A DNA stretch of 64,000 nt from Myxococcales bacterium (GTDB lineage Bacteria; Myxococcota_A; Polyangia; Palsa-1104; JAEUJZ01): assembly GCA_016794465.1 (NCBI GenBank), contig JAEUKA010000024.1:166318-230317 (forward strand), read 5' to 3'. The notes below the pieces were generated by a model that saw only the letters and a list, made by a program, of their open reading frames with translations, was not told the DNA's origin and made no database searches. Both the position numbers and the translations under genes were made by a program. Position 1 is the first letter of the stretch, and each line of letters begins with the position of its first letter. Positions 7,659 through 16,205 of this stretch are shown here, one piece after another.

Positions 7659-9836
7659 ATGAACCGCAAGACGCTACGCCGCTGGATACTGGGTCCACTG
7701 TTTGTACTGGCCACTGCGACGTGTAGTGGCAACGGGCTCGACGGGACGGACCTCTGCGCTGCTGGGGCCGATACCGATGACGACGGACTGACCAATGACA
7801 TCGAGTGTCTGCGCGGCACTGATCCGAACAACCCCGACAGCGATGGCGATGGCGCCAAAGACGGGGACGAGGTCGCCGCCGGGGCTGATCCGAACAAGTC
7901 CGACAGCGATGGCGATGGCCTGAGCGATGGCGTCGAGCTGGCCTATCCGCGCATCTGTGCCGCCCAAGATCCGCTGCTGCAGCGTCGCCCGGCGGCAAGC
8001 TGTACCTCGGGCGATCAGTGCCAGGCCGGCGAAACCTGTCGCGGGCTCGATCCCAGTCAGGCGGATACCGATGGCGATGGCGTCGCCGATGCCGAGGAGG
8101 ACAAGAACCTTGACGCGACCATCACGGTGCTCAGCGGTGAGACGGACCCACGCCTCTACGACAGCGATGGCGATGGCCTGTCCGATAAGTTCTCGGGGTC
8201 GCGGATCTGTCGTCCCGACGGACTGGCAACGGTAAATCAGACGGTGGTGCCGCAGGCAAGCATCCAGGTGGGTGCGGACCCTGCACTGGGGACAGCCAAG
8301 CCCTTCCAAGGTGCGAGCGGCAGCGGCCTGACATTCGACGACCCCGCCGCGTCGGTGGCTGGCCTGGTGATCTCTCGGTCGAGCACGCTCGGCACGATCG
8401 ACGCGGACCGCATCGACATCGAAAGCAAGCTCTCGACCGCGCTCACCGGCAAGGGCTACACCGTCACAGGCGTGTTCATCGGTCGCAAGTTCCAGACGCA
8501 CGAGCAGAACCAGGCGACGCAGTCGACCTTCCGCATCACCAAAGCGGCGGTCAGCGCCTCGACGGCCCGCGACGACGTGATCACCAGCCTCAGCGGGGCG
8601 ACGGCACCCGGTGGCGGTACGGTCCCAAGCGTCGGTCCATTCTATCTGGATCTGACGGTGGTCAGGCGCAGCTCGGGCCCGAGCAACGATGTCATCATCG
8701 CCGTCTCACCCACCGCGCTCTACGACGACCGCAGCAAGTCCACCGCGATTCGCGCCAACGACCTGACCAATGCCTCGGGTGTGGCGGTCAGTCAAAAGCA
8801 GCTCGGCTTCCTGTGCCAAGGCATCGAGACGACCCGCAACTCGACCGCCGACATCGTCTGGACCGTCGATGTCTCCGTCTCGATGGGTGACAATCAGGTG
8901 CGCCTGGCCAACACCGCGCAGGAGTTCTTCAAGCGCCTACAGGCCGCCGGCGTTGACTTCCGCGTCGGCATCTTCACCGCCACCGCACCGACTGATCCGC
9001 AGCTGGGACTGACGACCTATCCGGGCTGGGGCAGCGGCTTCAAGTTCATCCAGGGCACCGATCCCAACGGACCGCATCAGGTCTGCCGTCAGGTCACCGC
9101 GCCGGCCTCGGGAGCCAACGGCTACTGCCCCCAGGACCTGAACAAGACCAACGACCCGATCGGCCCGTTCGGACCGACCAGCGGCTCGAACGTCAGCGAG
9201 GAGCCCGCCGCCGCCGTGGTCCGCATCAACGATCTGTTCAAGAAAAACGGCATCGCGGGGGTCAGCAATCCCGACTGGAAGTGGCGCGATGGTGTCACCA
9301 AAGTCTCGTTCTTCGTCACCGACGAGTACAACAACGACTGGCTGCGCTACTTTTCGACCACCAACAACCCGGATACAGGCCAGAAGTGGGGCGCCACGTA
9401 CTCGCCGGCGGTCCTAAACGGCATCGCCGACTACTTCCGACAGAATCAGATCCTGGCGTTCGGCGCCCTGCCCTACCTCGCAACCCGAGAGTGCAGCGCC
9501 AACAGCTCGAACGACCTGCCGCGCTGCTTGGTCGAAAACCTGGGCGGCGCGTGGATCGACATCAACAAAGCGCTCGACGTGGACATCGCGGCGGCGATGA
9601 ACAAGCTGGTCGATGCCATCGCCGGCGCCTCGAGCCAGTTCAAGCTGACCCGCACCCCGATTACGTCGACGATCAAGGTCACGATCGGCACCACGGACGT
9701 ACCACGCTCACGGATCGACGGCTTTGACTACGATCCGGCGTCGAAAGCGGTGGTGTTTTTCGGGAACAACTACCGTCCGAAGATCGGCTCTCAGGTCTTT
9801 ATTTCTTATCGAACCTGGGTGGGCTCACTCGGTTAG
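7659..9836 (+). CDS. Lipoprotein with thrombospondin type 3 repeats and a VWA domain
   Basis: 725 aa. The ATG at 7659 has GGGGGGAA just upstream, so it is preferred over the in-frame ATG at 7644. Signal peptide and lipobox end at ATATC. Residues about 30-190 carry Ca-binding thrombospondin type 3 motifs (DTDDDGL, DSDGDGAKDGDE, DSDGDGLSDGVE, DTDGDGVADAEE, DSDGDGLSDK). A VWA domain follows near residue 400 with MIDAS DVSVS in IVWTVDVSVSMGDNQ and FVTDEYNND. It is probably a surface or periplasmic calcium-stabilised binding protein. The stop overlaps the convergent small gene by 4 nt. Confidence 0.85.
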   Translation: MNRKTLRRWILGPLFVLATATCSGNGLDGTDLCAAGADTDDDGLTNDIECLRGTDPNNPDSDGDGAKDGDEVAAGADPNKSDSDGDGLSDGVELAYPRICAAQDPLLQRRPAASCTSGDQCQAGETCRGLDPSQADTDGDGVADAEEDKNLDATITVLSGETDPRLYDSDGDGLSDKFSGSRICRPDGLATVNQTVVPQASIQVGADPALGTAKPFQGASGSGLTFDDPAASVAGLVISRSSTLGTIDADRIDIESKLSTALTGKGYTVTGVFIGRKFQTHEQNQATQSTFRITKAAVSASTARDDVITSLSGATAPGGGTVPSVGPFYLDLTVVRRSSGPSNDVIIAVSPTALYDDRSKSTAIRANDLTNASGVAVSQKQLGFLCQGIETTRNSTADIVWTVDVSVSMGDNQVRLANTAQEFFKRLQAAGVDFRVGIFTATAPTDPQLGLTTYPGWGSGFKFIQGTDPNGPHQVCRQVTAPASGANGYCPQDLNKTNDPIGPFGPTSGSNVSEEPAAAVVRINDLFKKNGIAGVSNPDWKWRDGVTKVSFFVTDEYNNDWLRYFSTTNNPDTGQKWGATYSPAVLNGIADYFRQNQILAFGALPYLATRECSANSSNDLPRCLVENLGGAWIDINKALDVDIAAAMNKLVDAIAGASSQFKLTRTPITSTIKVTIGTTDVPRSRIDGFDYDPASKAVVFFGNNYRPKIGSQVFISYRTWVGSLG

Positions 9837-10081
9837 CGCAGGTGTAGACGGCTCTTGGCAAAGCGAGCGGTGATCCCAACCAGGCCAGGAGTCTGCGCAA
9901 TCTGTTCGAGCACGCTCAACGCCTGGCCTTTGTCAAGCGGATCACGACGAATCCCCAGCTTGCTGGCCGCTTTTTGCACCACATCACTGGCTTTCTCGTT
10001 GCCGAGGGCTTGAGCCAGCAGCTTGGCGAGATCCGCTCGCGACACGCCTGGTTCCGTCATCTGGATGTTTGCCTGTTCCAC
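9833..10081 (-). CDS. Small conserved-looking protein downstream of FIST gene
   Basis: 82 aa, not recognised. It is acidic-basic mixed with no signal peptide, predicted helical. It ends GITARFAKSRLHLR. The spacing of 24 nt after the FIST gene and shared strand suggest co-transcription and a joint role. The pattern of LAKLLAQALGNEKASDVV then LSVLEQIAQ suggests a small helical bundle, possibly a regulatory or adaptor domain. The stop codon overlaps the stop of the convergent lipoprotein gene. Confidence 0.65.
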   Translation of the reverse strand: MEQANIQMTEPGVSRADLAKLLAQALGNEKASDVVQKAASKLGIRRDPLDKGQALSVLEQIAQTPGLVGITARFAKSRLHLR

Positions 10082-10105
10082 GTGTCCCCCCTGACGGTGT
10101 CTCGG

Positions 10106-11290
10106 TCACTTCGGGAAGGCCAGTACCACCGTGGTCGTGTTGTGAAAGCCCGACAGATCCCCGGCATCCAGCGCAATCTCGCCGTACGTCTCAAAGCCGG
10201 CCAGCGGCACCCGTCCCAGCTCGGCGTGAATGCCGGCGATGGCGGTCTTGAACTCGTCCTTGAGGATGAGGTTGCGACAGATGCAGTCGAAGACCACCGC
10301 CCCGGCGAGCGGAATGCCACCGACCTGCGCGAGGGCTCGACGGGCCGCCTCGCGAGCGCTGTCAATCTGGCGGGCGGGCTCGCTCTCGGTGATGCGGATG
10401 ACGCTGCCTTCGGGGATGCCGCAGGCAAAACCAATCGAGTGATCCCCGACGCGAAACAGAGGCGCGCGAATCTTGATGGCCTCGCCTTGCGCCAGGCCGG
10501 CCTCGAAGCGCAGCAGATAGCCACCGACCTCGGCGGCGGGAAGCTGCACCGGATCGAAGCCGAGCTTGCGGGTCGCCTCGTGGGTGTGCTCGACCCAGAC
10601 TTGCCAGGCGGGCCGACCGTCGATCTCGTGGACGACGCTGCCCTCGGCGCGGGTGACGGTAAGTGGGACCGACAGCGGCTCGTGACCGTGACAGACGCCG
10701 ACGCCAAGCGGCTGCTTCGAGAACAGCGTCGCGATCACCAGTCCGTCGGTGACAACCTGATTTCCAAGAGAGACATGGGTACACTTGAGCGCCAGATCGT
10801 CACCCGCAGCAGCACCGGCAAGGCGTAGGTCAAAGCCCATCAGGCCAGCGGTCATCAGCGTCGCTTCCTCACTGCTGCCGGCGAGCGGATCGAGGAGCAG
10901 GATCGCGGTCCGATGGGGAAACCCGACGACCTGCGTCGGCATGCCTTCGAGCGCGGTCTGGACCGCCTGCTCGGCCGAGGCTTTGAGCCCGGTGCCAAGG
11001 CCCGAAAAAATTCGATAGTCCCCGCAGAGCGCAAAGATCGCCGCCGAGCCCTTGGCATCGCCCGTCTCGATGAACTCGCCGGCTGTCGACGCGCCCAGCA
11101 CGGTGCTGGTCGGAAACGCGGCGCTCACGATCGGCATCAGCGCTGCGAGCGGCTGCTTGGTCGACGCGAATACCATCACCAGCGCCGGGACAGCGTCGGC
11201 CAGATCGGCACGAACCTTGGCGATGAGCTTGTCCGCTGCCTGTGCTGCATCTCCGTCGGCCATTGCGGTCGCAACTCTTGTCTCCAGCAT
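10106..11290 (-). CDS. FIST N/C-domain sensory protein
   Basis: 394 aa. The N-terminal half has the FIST_N pattern (ALVMVFASTKQPLAALMPIV, then VLGASTAGEFI). The C-terminal half has FIST_C features (RAPLFRVGDHSIGFACGIPEGSVIRI, VFDCICRN, GFETYGEIA). FIST is a ligand-binding sensory module thought to sense small molecules such as amino acids. In this gene it stands alone, without a fused kinase or cyclase, so it likely acts by protein contact. The next gene is the 82-aa small protein. No signal peptide; cytoplasmic. Confidence 0.88.
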   Translation of the reverse strand: MLETRVATAMADGDAAQAADKLIAKVRADLADAVPALVMVFASTKQPLAALMPIVSAAFPTSTVLGASTAGEFIETGDAKGSAAIFALCGDYRIFSGLGTGLKASAEQAVQTALEGMPTQVVGFPHRTAILLLDPLAGSSEEATLMTAGLMGFDLRLAGAAAGDDLALKCTHVSLGNQVVTDGLVIATLFSKQPLGVGVCHGHEPLSVPLTVTRAEGSVVHEIDGRPAWQVWVEHTHEATRKLGFDPVQLPAAEVGGYLLRFEAGLAQGEAIKIRAPLFRVGDHSIGFACGIPEGSVIRITESEPARQIDSAREAARRALAQVGGIPLAGAVVFDCICRNLILKDEFKTAIAGIHAELGRVPLAGFETYGEIALDAGDLSGFHNTTTVVLAFPK

Positions 11291-11521
11291 GCTCTTGCCC
11301 CTCTCTAGCTTTCACACTAGGAAAGCCCATGTGAGGCAGCAAGCGTCGTCTGCAAGTCGCGGAAGTCGCGGACAAAATCACCCCCGCTTCCCGTCGCTGA
11401 ACTGCCAGTCTAGCTGAGTGAGTTCCATACAGAGGTGCCGCTGCGCGACCTTCCTGCTACTTTGATGCGCTGCATGCAACGATTGCTGAAGCAAAGCGGC
11501 GGCGGACTGCGTCGAACAGAA

Positions 11522-13954
11522 ATGTTGGTACGAACTGCGCTGGGTGTGGCGCTGCTGCTCGTCACGGGGGTCGTCTGGGCCGACGAGCCGACGAGCAGCG
11601 ATGGTGAGGTCGAACCGCCGCCTTCGGGCTTTACCATCGACGGAGGCCGCCAAAAGCCCAAGGATGCGGTGCCGTTTGCGGGCGTGGTGCGGGAAAAAGG
11701 CTCGCGCGACCCGGTCAGCGGGGCTCGGGTGACGGTGACGCCGTGGCGAGAGCTACCGCCCGATCCGAATGCCAAGCCGGGGAAGAAAGCCAAGCCGCGC
11801 GGCGAAGTGACGGGCGAGCCGATCGAAGTCACCACCGATGCCGAAGGCAACTTCACCGTCGAGGATCTGGCGCCGGGAACCTATCAGGTGCTGCTGCGGG
11901 GTGGACAGATTCAGCGCACCGAGAGCATCGAGACGCTGGCGGCGGGCAAGAAGACCTCGATTACCTACTATGCGCCGCGACGGCAGAACCAGTTCGAGCT
12001 GGTGGTCCGCGCCGATCCGGTCAAAAAAGAGGTCAGCGAGCAGGTCCTGTCCGTCGAAGAGCTGAAGCGCATCCCCGGCACGCAAAACGACGCGATCAAG
12101 GCGGTGCAGAACCTTCCCGGCGTCGCGCGGGCCCCGTTTGGCGGTGGTCTGCTGGTGGTGTGGGGCTCGGCGCCCGCCGATACCCGCGTCTACGCCGACG
12201 GAGTGCAGCTGCCACGCATCTTTCACTTTGCCGGCTTCCGCAGCACCATCAACTCTGAGTTCGTCGAGGAGCTGTCGTTCAAGCCCGGCGCGTACGGTGC
12301 CGACTTCGGACGAGGCCTCGGCGGCATGATCGATGTCACCACCCGCACGCCCAAGAGTGATCGCATCCACGGCTCGGTGACGCTCGATCTGATTGACGGC
12401 TCGCTGACGCTGGAAGGTCCGGTGACCAAGAACCTCTACCTCGCTGGTGGGGTGCGGGTGAGCTGGATCTCGGTGTTTTTACCCATTTTTAACCGTTCAC
12501 AGTTTCAGGTGTCGCCGTTCTATTGGGACTATCAGCTGTCGATGCGCTATCGCCCGACGAAGGCCGACGACATTGATGTGTTCATCTTCGGCTCGACGGA
12601 CAACCTGGAAGCGCGGGTCAGTGATCCTGATCCGGCGATCAACATCTCTCTCGACAGTCGGCAGTACTTTTCACGGGCGCGGATTCGCTGGACGCACCGC
12701 TTCTCGTCGGCGACACAGCTTATCGTGATGCCGTCGGTTGGCGGTGATGTGACGCGCTTCGATACCGGCGACGGCGGCATTGGCACGGTGCAGTTCAAGC
12801 TGGAAGGTCTGACGCTGGGCTATAACCTCCGCAGTGAGCTGCGCCATCGGTTCGCGCCGTGGCTGAACGTCGTCGGTGGTGTCGACTTCGAGGGCTCGCG
12901 TAGCTCGTTCGAGGTGGTGGTGCCGCCGATTCCTCCCGGTGGTGGCGGGTCGAGCGGTGAAGGCAACAACCAGGGCGCTGGCTCGGCGATTACGCAGCTG
13001 GGCTCGGTGCGCGATCAGTCGGTGCTGCACATCGTGCGGACGGCGCCGTACGCGATCGCGCGGTTCGACTTTCTCGACAAGCGGCTGACGGTGTCCCCGC
13101 AGCTGCGACTCGAGACGGCCTACATTCGCTCCTATGATGGGGAGGTGTCGCGCACGGTGTTTTCGCCCGAGCCGCGCCTGGTCATCAGCGGCCAGATTGT
13201 CCCGAAATACCTGATGCTCAAGTTCGGCATCGGCTCGTACTCGCAGCTGGGGCAGCCGCAGGAGCTGAATCGGTCGTTTGGCAACCCCAACCTCGACCCG
13301 CAGCGCGCCACCACCTACGTCGCGGGCTTCGAGAGTGAGCCGACCTCGACGCTGTTTCTCCAAGGCCAGTTTTTCTACAAGGATCTGCGGGCGCTGATCG
13401 TCGCGGACCCGGTGCTCAAGTACACCAACTCAGGGCTGGGACGGGTCATCGGCGGCGACTTTTTGCTGCGGCAGAAGCTGTGGAAAGGGCTGTTTGGCTG
13501 GCTGGCGTACACCATCTCGCAGTCGGAGCGGCGCAGCACTCCGCAAGATCCGTGGCGGCTGTTCCGGTACGACCAGACCCACATCCTGACGGCGGTGGCG
13601 TCGTACAAGCTGCCGTGGTGGGGCATCGAGGTCGGCGTGCGCTTCCGTTATGTGACCGGCGGACTGTATACCCCGACGGTGGCCGGCATTCGTGACACCC
13701 TGACGCAGACCTGGATTTCGGCGCAGGGACCGGTGTTTTCCGAGCGACTGCCCGACTTTCACCAGCTCGATCTGCGCTTCGACAAGACCTGGGTGTTCAA
13801 CCGCTGGAAGCTGGGGCTGTATCTGGACATTCAGAACCTCTACAACCGGAGCAATGCCGAGCAGGTGATCTACGGCGGACGGCAGCAGTACCAGTCGTCG
13901 CTGATCTCTGGCATTCCGTTTTTCCCCAACGTCGGCCTGCGCGCCGATTTTTGA
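11522..13954 (+). CDS. TonB-dependent receptor-like outer-membrane protein with carboxypeptidase-regulatory domain
   Basis: 810 aa from the ATG at 11522, which gives a clean signal peptide (LVRTALGVALLLVTGVVWA). The frame is open from 11435 but the extra part is uncharacteristic. About residues 45-125 form a carboxypeptidase regulatory-like fold (GVVREKGSRDPVSGARVTV, FTVEDLAPGTYQVLL). The plug domain follows (LKRIPGTQNDAIKAVQNLPG, then VYADGVQLPRIFHFAGFRS and YGADFGRGLGGMIDVTTRTP). The remainder is a beta barrel ending in VGLRADF. No clear TonB box seen. It is paralogous to the receptor at 27563. A lipoprotein gene follows at 12 nt. Confidence 0.88.
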   Translation: MLVRTALGVALLLVTGVVWADEPTSSDGEVEPPPSGFTIDGGRQKPKDAVPFAGVVREKGSRDPVSGARVTVTPWRELPPDPNAKPGKKAKPRGEVTGEPIEVTTDAEGNFTVEDLAPGTYQVLLRGGQIQRTESIETLAAGKKTSITYYAPRRQNQFELVVRADPVKKEVSEQVLSVEELKRIPGTQNDAIKAVQNLPGVARAPFGGGLLVVWGSAPADTRVYADGVQLPRIFHFAGFRSTINSEFVEELSFKPGAYGADFGRGLGGMIDVTTRTPKSDRIHGSVTLDLIDGSLTLEGPVTKNLYLAGGVRVSWISVFLPIFNRSQFQVSPFYWDYQLSMRYRPTKADDIDVFIFGSTDNLEARVSDPDPAINISLDSRQYFSRARIRWTHRFSSATQLIVMPSVGGDVTRFDTGDGGIGTVQFKLEGLTLGYNLRSELRHRFAPWLNVVGGVDFEGSRSSFEVVVPPIPPGGGGSSGEGNNQGAGSAITQLGSVRDQSVLHIVRTAPYAIARFDFLDKRLTVSPQLRLETAYIRSYDGEVSRTVFSPEPRLVISGQIVPKYLMLKFGIGSYSQLGQPQELNRSFGNPNLDPQRATTYVAGFESEPTSTLFLQGQFFYKDLRALIVADPVLKYTNSGLGRVIGGDFLLRQKLWKGLFGWLAYTISQSERRSTPQDPWRLFRYDQTHILTAVASYKLPWWGIEVGVRFRYVTGGLYTPTVAGIRDTLTQTWISAQGPVFSERLPDFHQLDLRFDKTWVFNRWKLGLYLDIQNLYNRSNAEQVIYGGRQQYQSSLISGIPFFPNVGLRADF

Positions 13955-13965
13955 GAGGGCGGCAC

Positions 13966-15042
13966 ATGATGACGCGAAAAAAAAGCTGGGCCCTTCTTCC
14001 GCTGCTCTGCGCTGCACTTGTGGGCTGCGACAACGACATCGACTCCGATACGCTGGTTCGCGAGCTGCGGGTCCTGTCGCTGCGCATGGGAAGTAGCGAT
14101 CCGCAGAGCACTGCCGAAGCCCAAGCCGAGGTAAAGCCGGGGCTCGGTGGGCTGGACCTACAGTTTACGACCGACCACATTGATGTGAGCGCCAACATCG
14201 GGGCGCCGACGGGACCGGGCCGGCGACTCTTGACACCGCGACCGCTCCGCTACGAGTGGTTTCTGTGCGTCGGGCCGGCGTCGCTGTTTAGTCCGGGTAC
14301 GCTCGATCAGGGGTGTCGCAAGTGGCTGCCGAGTGATCCCGATCCGATGCAGAACCGGGCGCTGCGCTACCTTGGGGAGGGACAGACCTATAGCCTGCCG
14401 ACGCAGACGCTCAAAGAGGTCGTGGGGGCCGCGCTGCAGATCCTGCTCGGCGTTGGCCCGGGTGGTGGTGGCGGCGGCATGATCAAGCTTCCGGAGAAGC
14501 CGATCGCGCTGCTGCTGCCGCTGATCCTGCGAGTCCGGGTCGATGGCGGTGACAAGAACGACATTCGCGACTCGGAAGTGGCGATTACCTATCTGCGGAC
14601 GTGGGTGGTGCTGCCGGGGATGGTGCTGCCGCCGCCGAACCGAAATCCGGCGCTCGGGGATCTGCTGGCGGGGCTCGACAAGGACGGTGCCAAGCTGCCG
14701 CTCTTGCCGTGTACGACCGCAAGCTGTCCGAAAAACAAGGTGCCAAGAGGAGCGGATCTGTTCCTGGTCGGTGGTGCGCAGCCGGGCTCGGTGGAAAAGT
14801 ACACGCCGCAGGACGACAGTGGCCGAGGCGAACAGAGCGAGTCGCTGCGCTACAGCTGGTTTTCCACCGACGGCGAGTTCGAGCGCGAGCGCACCGGCGA
14901 TACCCAGCCCGACAACACCTGGAACAGCGACAAGACCCGTCCGCCTCCCGATGGTGTGACGACTTCCTCGCTGTGGGTCGTGGTGCAGGACGAGCGCGGC
15001 GGCTCCGACGGACGCCGCTTCGAGCTAGAGCTGACCAACTAG
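13966..15042 (+). CDS. Receptor-associated lipoprotein
   Basis: 358 aa. Starts at ATG 13966 (a second ATG at 13969); GAGAGGG lies upstream, overlapping the receptor stop. Lipobox ALVGC. No named domain. The C-terminal part (LRYSWFSTDGEFE, then SLWVVVQDERGGSDGRRFELEL) resembles an Ig-like or cadherin-like strand order. The same ending occurs in the lipoprotein after the second receptor (MLWTVLRDSRGGVTV), so this is a duplicated receptor/lipoprotein pair. A SusD-like accessory role is plausible but unproved. Confidence 0.75.
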   Translation: MMTRKKSWALLPLLCAALVGCDNDIDSDTLVRELRVLSLRMGSSDPQSTAEAQAEVKPGLGGLDLQFTTDHIDVSANIGAPTGPGRRLLTPRPLRYEWFLCVGPASLFSPGTLDQGCRKWLPSDPDPMQNRALRYLGEGQTYSLPTQTLKEVVGAALQILLGVGPGGGGGGMIKLPEKPIALLLPLILRVRVDGGDKNDIRDSEVAITYLRTWVVLPGMVLPPPNRNPALGDLLAGLDKDGAKLPLLPCTTASCPKNKVPRGADLFLVGGAQPGSVEKYTPQDDSGRGEQSESLRYSWFSTDGEFERERTGDTQPDNTWNSDKTRPPPDGVTTSSLWVVVQDERGGSDGRRFELELTN

Positions 15043-15075
15043 CCAACCTGTCGACAAAGCCTCCGGAAGCCGCCC

Positions 15076-16191
15076 GTGAACAAGCCGACTGCGAAGCCGA
15101 CTGCCAAGCCCCAGCAGCGGGTCATCCAGCACGATCTGCCGATTCCCAATCCGATTCCCAATCCGATTCCTGAACAGACTCCTAAGTCGATTCCCAATCG
15201 GACTCCCAATCGGACTCCTAAGTCGATTCCCAATCGGACTCCCAATCGGATTCCTACTCGGACTCCCAATCCGATTCCTACTCGGGCTCCTACTCGGGCT
15301 CCTACTCGGGCTCCCAATCCGACTCCTACGCGGAAGACCAAGCCGAAGTCGCGACGTTCGCGGAAGCTGTCCTCGTCGAGCGAGCTGTCGCTGCTGTGGG
15401 GACTGATCTACGATCTTTTGCGCGCACCGGCATTTGTGATCTTGCTGCTCCTGGGAAAAGTCGAGCTTCGTGGTGCGCTGTTGCCGCTCGAGCGCATCTG
15501 GCAGTTTGTGCTGTCGGCCCGCGCCACCGCGACCCTTATCGCGCTCAATGTCTGCTGCTTTGCGATCGAGACAGTCCTTCTGCAAAAGTGGCCGACCGAG
15601 CGCTTCTTGGCGACGTTTGCTTTCTCTCCGCAAGCGCTGTGGCAAGGGCGATTCCTACCGCTGCTGCTGCATGTCTTTGCGCATGCCAGCTTGCCGCACC
15701 TTCTGTCGAACATGCTGGCGCTGTTTGTGTTTGGTCGAGTGGTCGAAAGGCTGCTCGGACCGTGGCGACTCCTCACCGCGTACGGAATCGCGGCGCTGGC
15801 GGCGACGCTCTGCTCACTCTTGGCGCAGGGTCTGGCCGGACAGTATGTTCCGACGCTGGGAGCCTCGGGCGCGGTGGCCGGGCTGATCGCCTTGGGAGTC
15901 CTTCTGTCCCCGCTGACCGTGACGTTTGAGGCGCTGATTCCGATGCCGCTGTTTCTGGTTGGCTGGCTCGCGATGGCCGGCGATCTGCTCGCGCTGTGGC
16001 AGTCGGCGCGCGACTCTGTCGATCGCCCCGCACACCTCGGTGGCTATCTGTCGGTGGCACTGATGTACAGAGTGCTTCCCGGCAAGCTCAAAGCAAAGGT
16101 GCGGTTTGGACTCCTGCTCAATGTCCTGACGATTCTGTTTGCGATGCTGCTGTGGTATCTGCACGGCAGCGGCCTTCTCGCGCTGCGCTAA
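15076..16191 (+). CDS. Rhomboid intramembrane protease with repeat-derived N-terminus
   Basis: 371 aa. Residues 22-85 are sixteen 4-residue units of the form x-[I/T/A]-P-[N/T/K], encoded by 12-nt DNA repeats. A basic linker follows (KTKPKSRRSRK). The rhomboid core begins near residue 130: HASLPHLLSNMLALFVFGR, then the catalytic serine in TLGASGAVAGLI and catalytic histidine in RPAHLGGYLSV. Several membrane spans are visible. It is probably an active inner-membrane protease. It sits 33 nt after the receptor lipoprotein, so it may process or release it. The N-terminal region is proline-rich and likely disordered in the cytoplasm. Confidence 0.88.
   Translation: MNKPTAKPTAKPQQRVIQHDLPIPNPIPNPIPEQTPKSIPNRTPNRTPKSIPNRTPNRIPTRTPNPIPTRAPTRAPTRAPNPTPTRKTKPKSRRSRKLSSSSELSLLWGLIYDLLRAPAFVILLLLGKVELRGALLPLERIWQFVLSARATATLIALNVCCFAIETVLLQKWPTERFLATFAFSPQALWQGRFLPLLLHVFAHASLPHLLSNMLALFVFGRVVERLLGPWRLLTAYGIAALAATLCSLLAQGLAGQYVPTLGASGAVAGLIALGVLLSPLTVTFEALIPMPLFLVGWLAMAGDLLALWQSARDSVDRPAHLGGYLSVALMYRVLPGKLKAKVRFGLLLNVLTILFAMLLWYLHGSGLLALR
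15139..15330 (+). repeat. 16 tandem copies of a 12-nt repeat (core gattcccaat / gactcctact)
   Basis: Units run without a break from 15139 to 15330. Typical units are ccgattcccaat, cggactcccaat, cggattcctact and cgggctcctact. They are in frame with the rhomboid gene and encode PIPN/RTPN/RAPT-like tetrapeptides. Periods are exact with substitutions only. Confidence 0.95.
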
Positions 16192-16205
16192 CGGGCTGCC
16201 GCAAG

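Noticed and set aside
15139..15330. CRISPR array
   Set aside because: The repeats are 12 nt with no spacers and are in frame in a coding gene.
15039..15341. Minus-strand VGVRLG-type repeat protein
   Set aside because: Reverse reading of the 12-nt repeat tract inside the rhomboid gene; no supporting start or neighbour.
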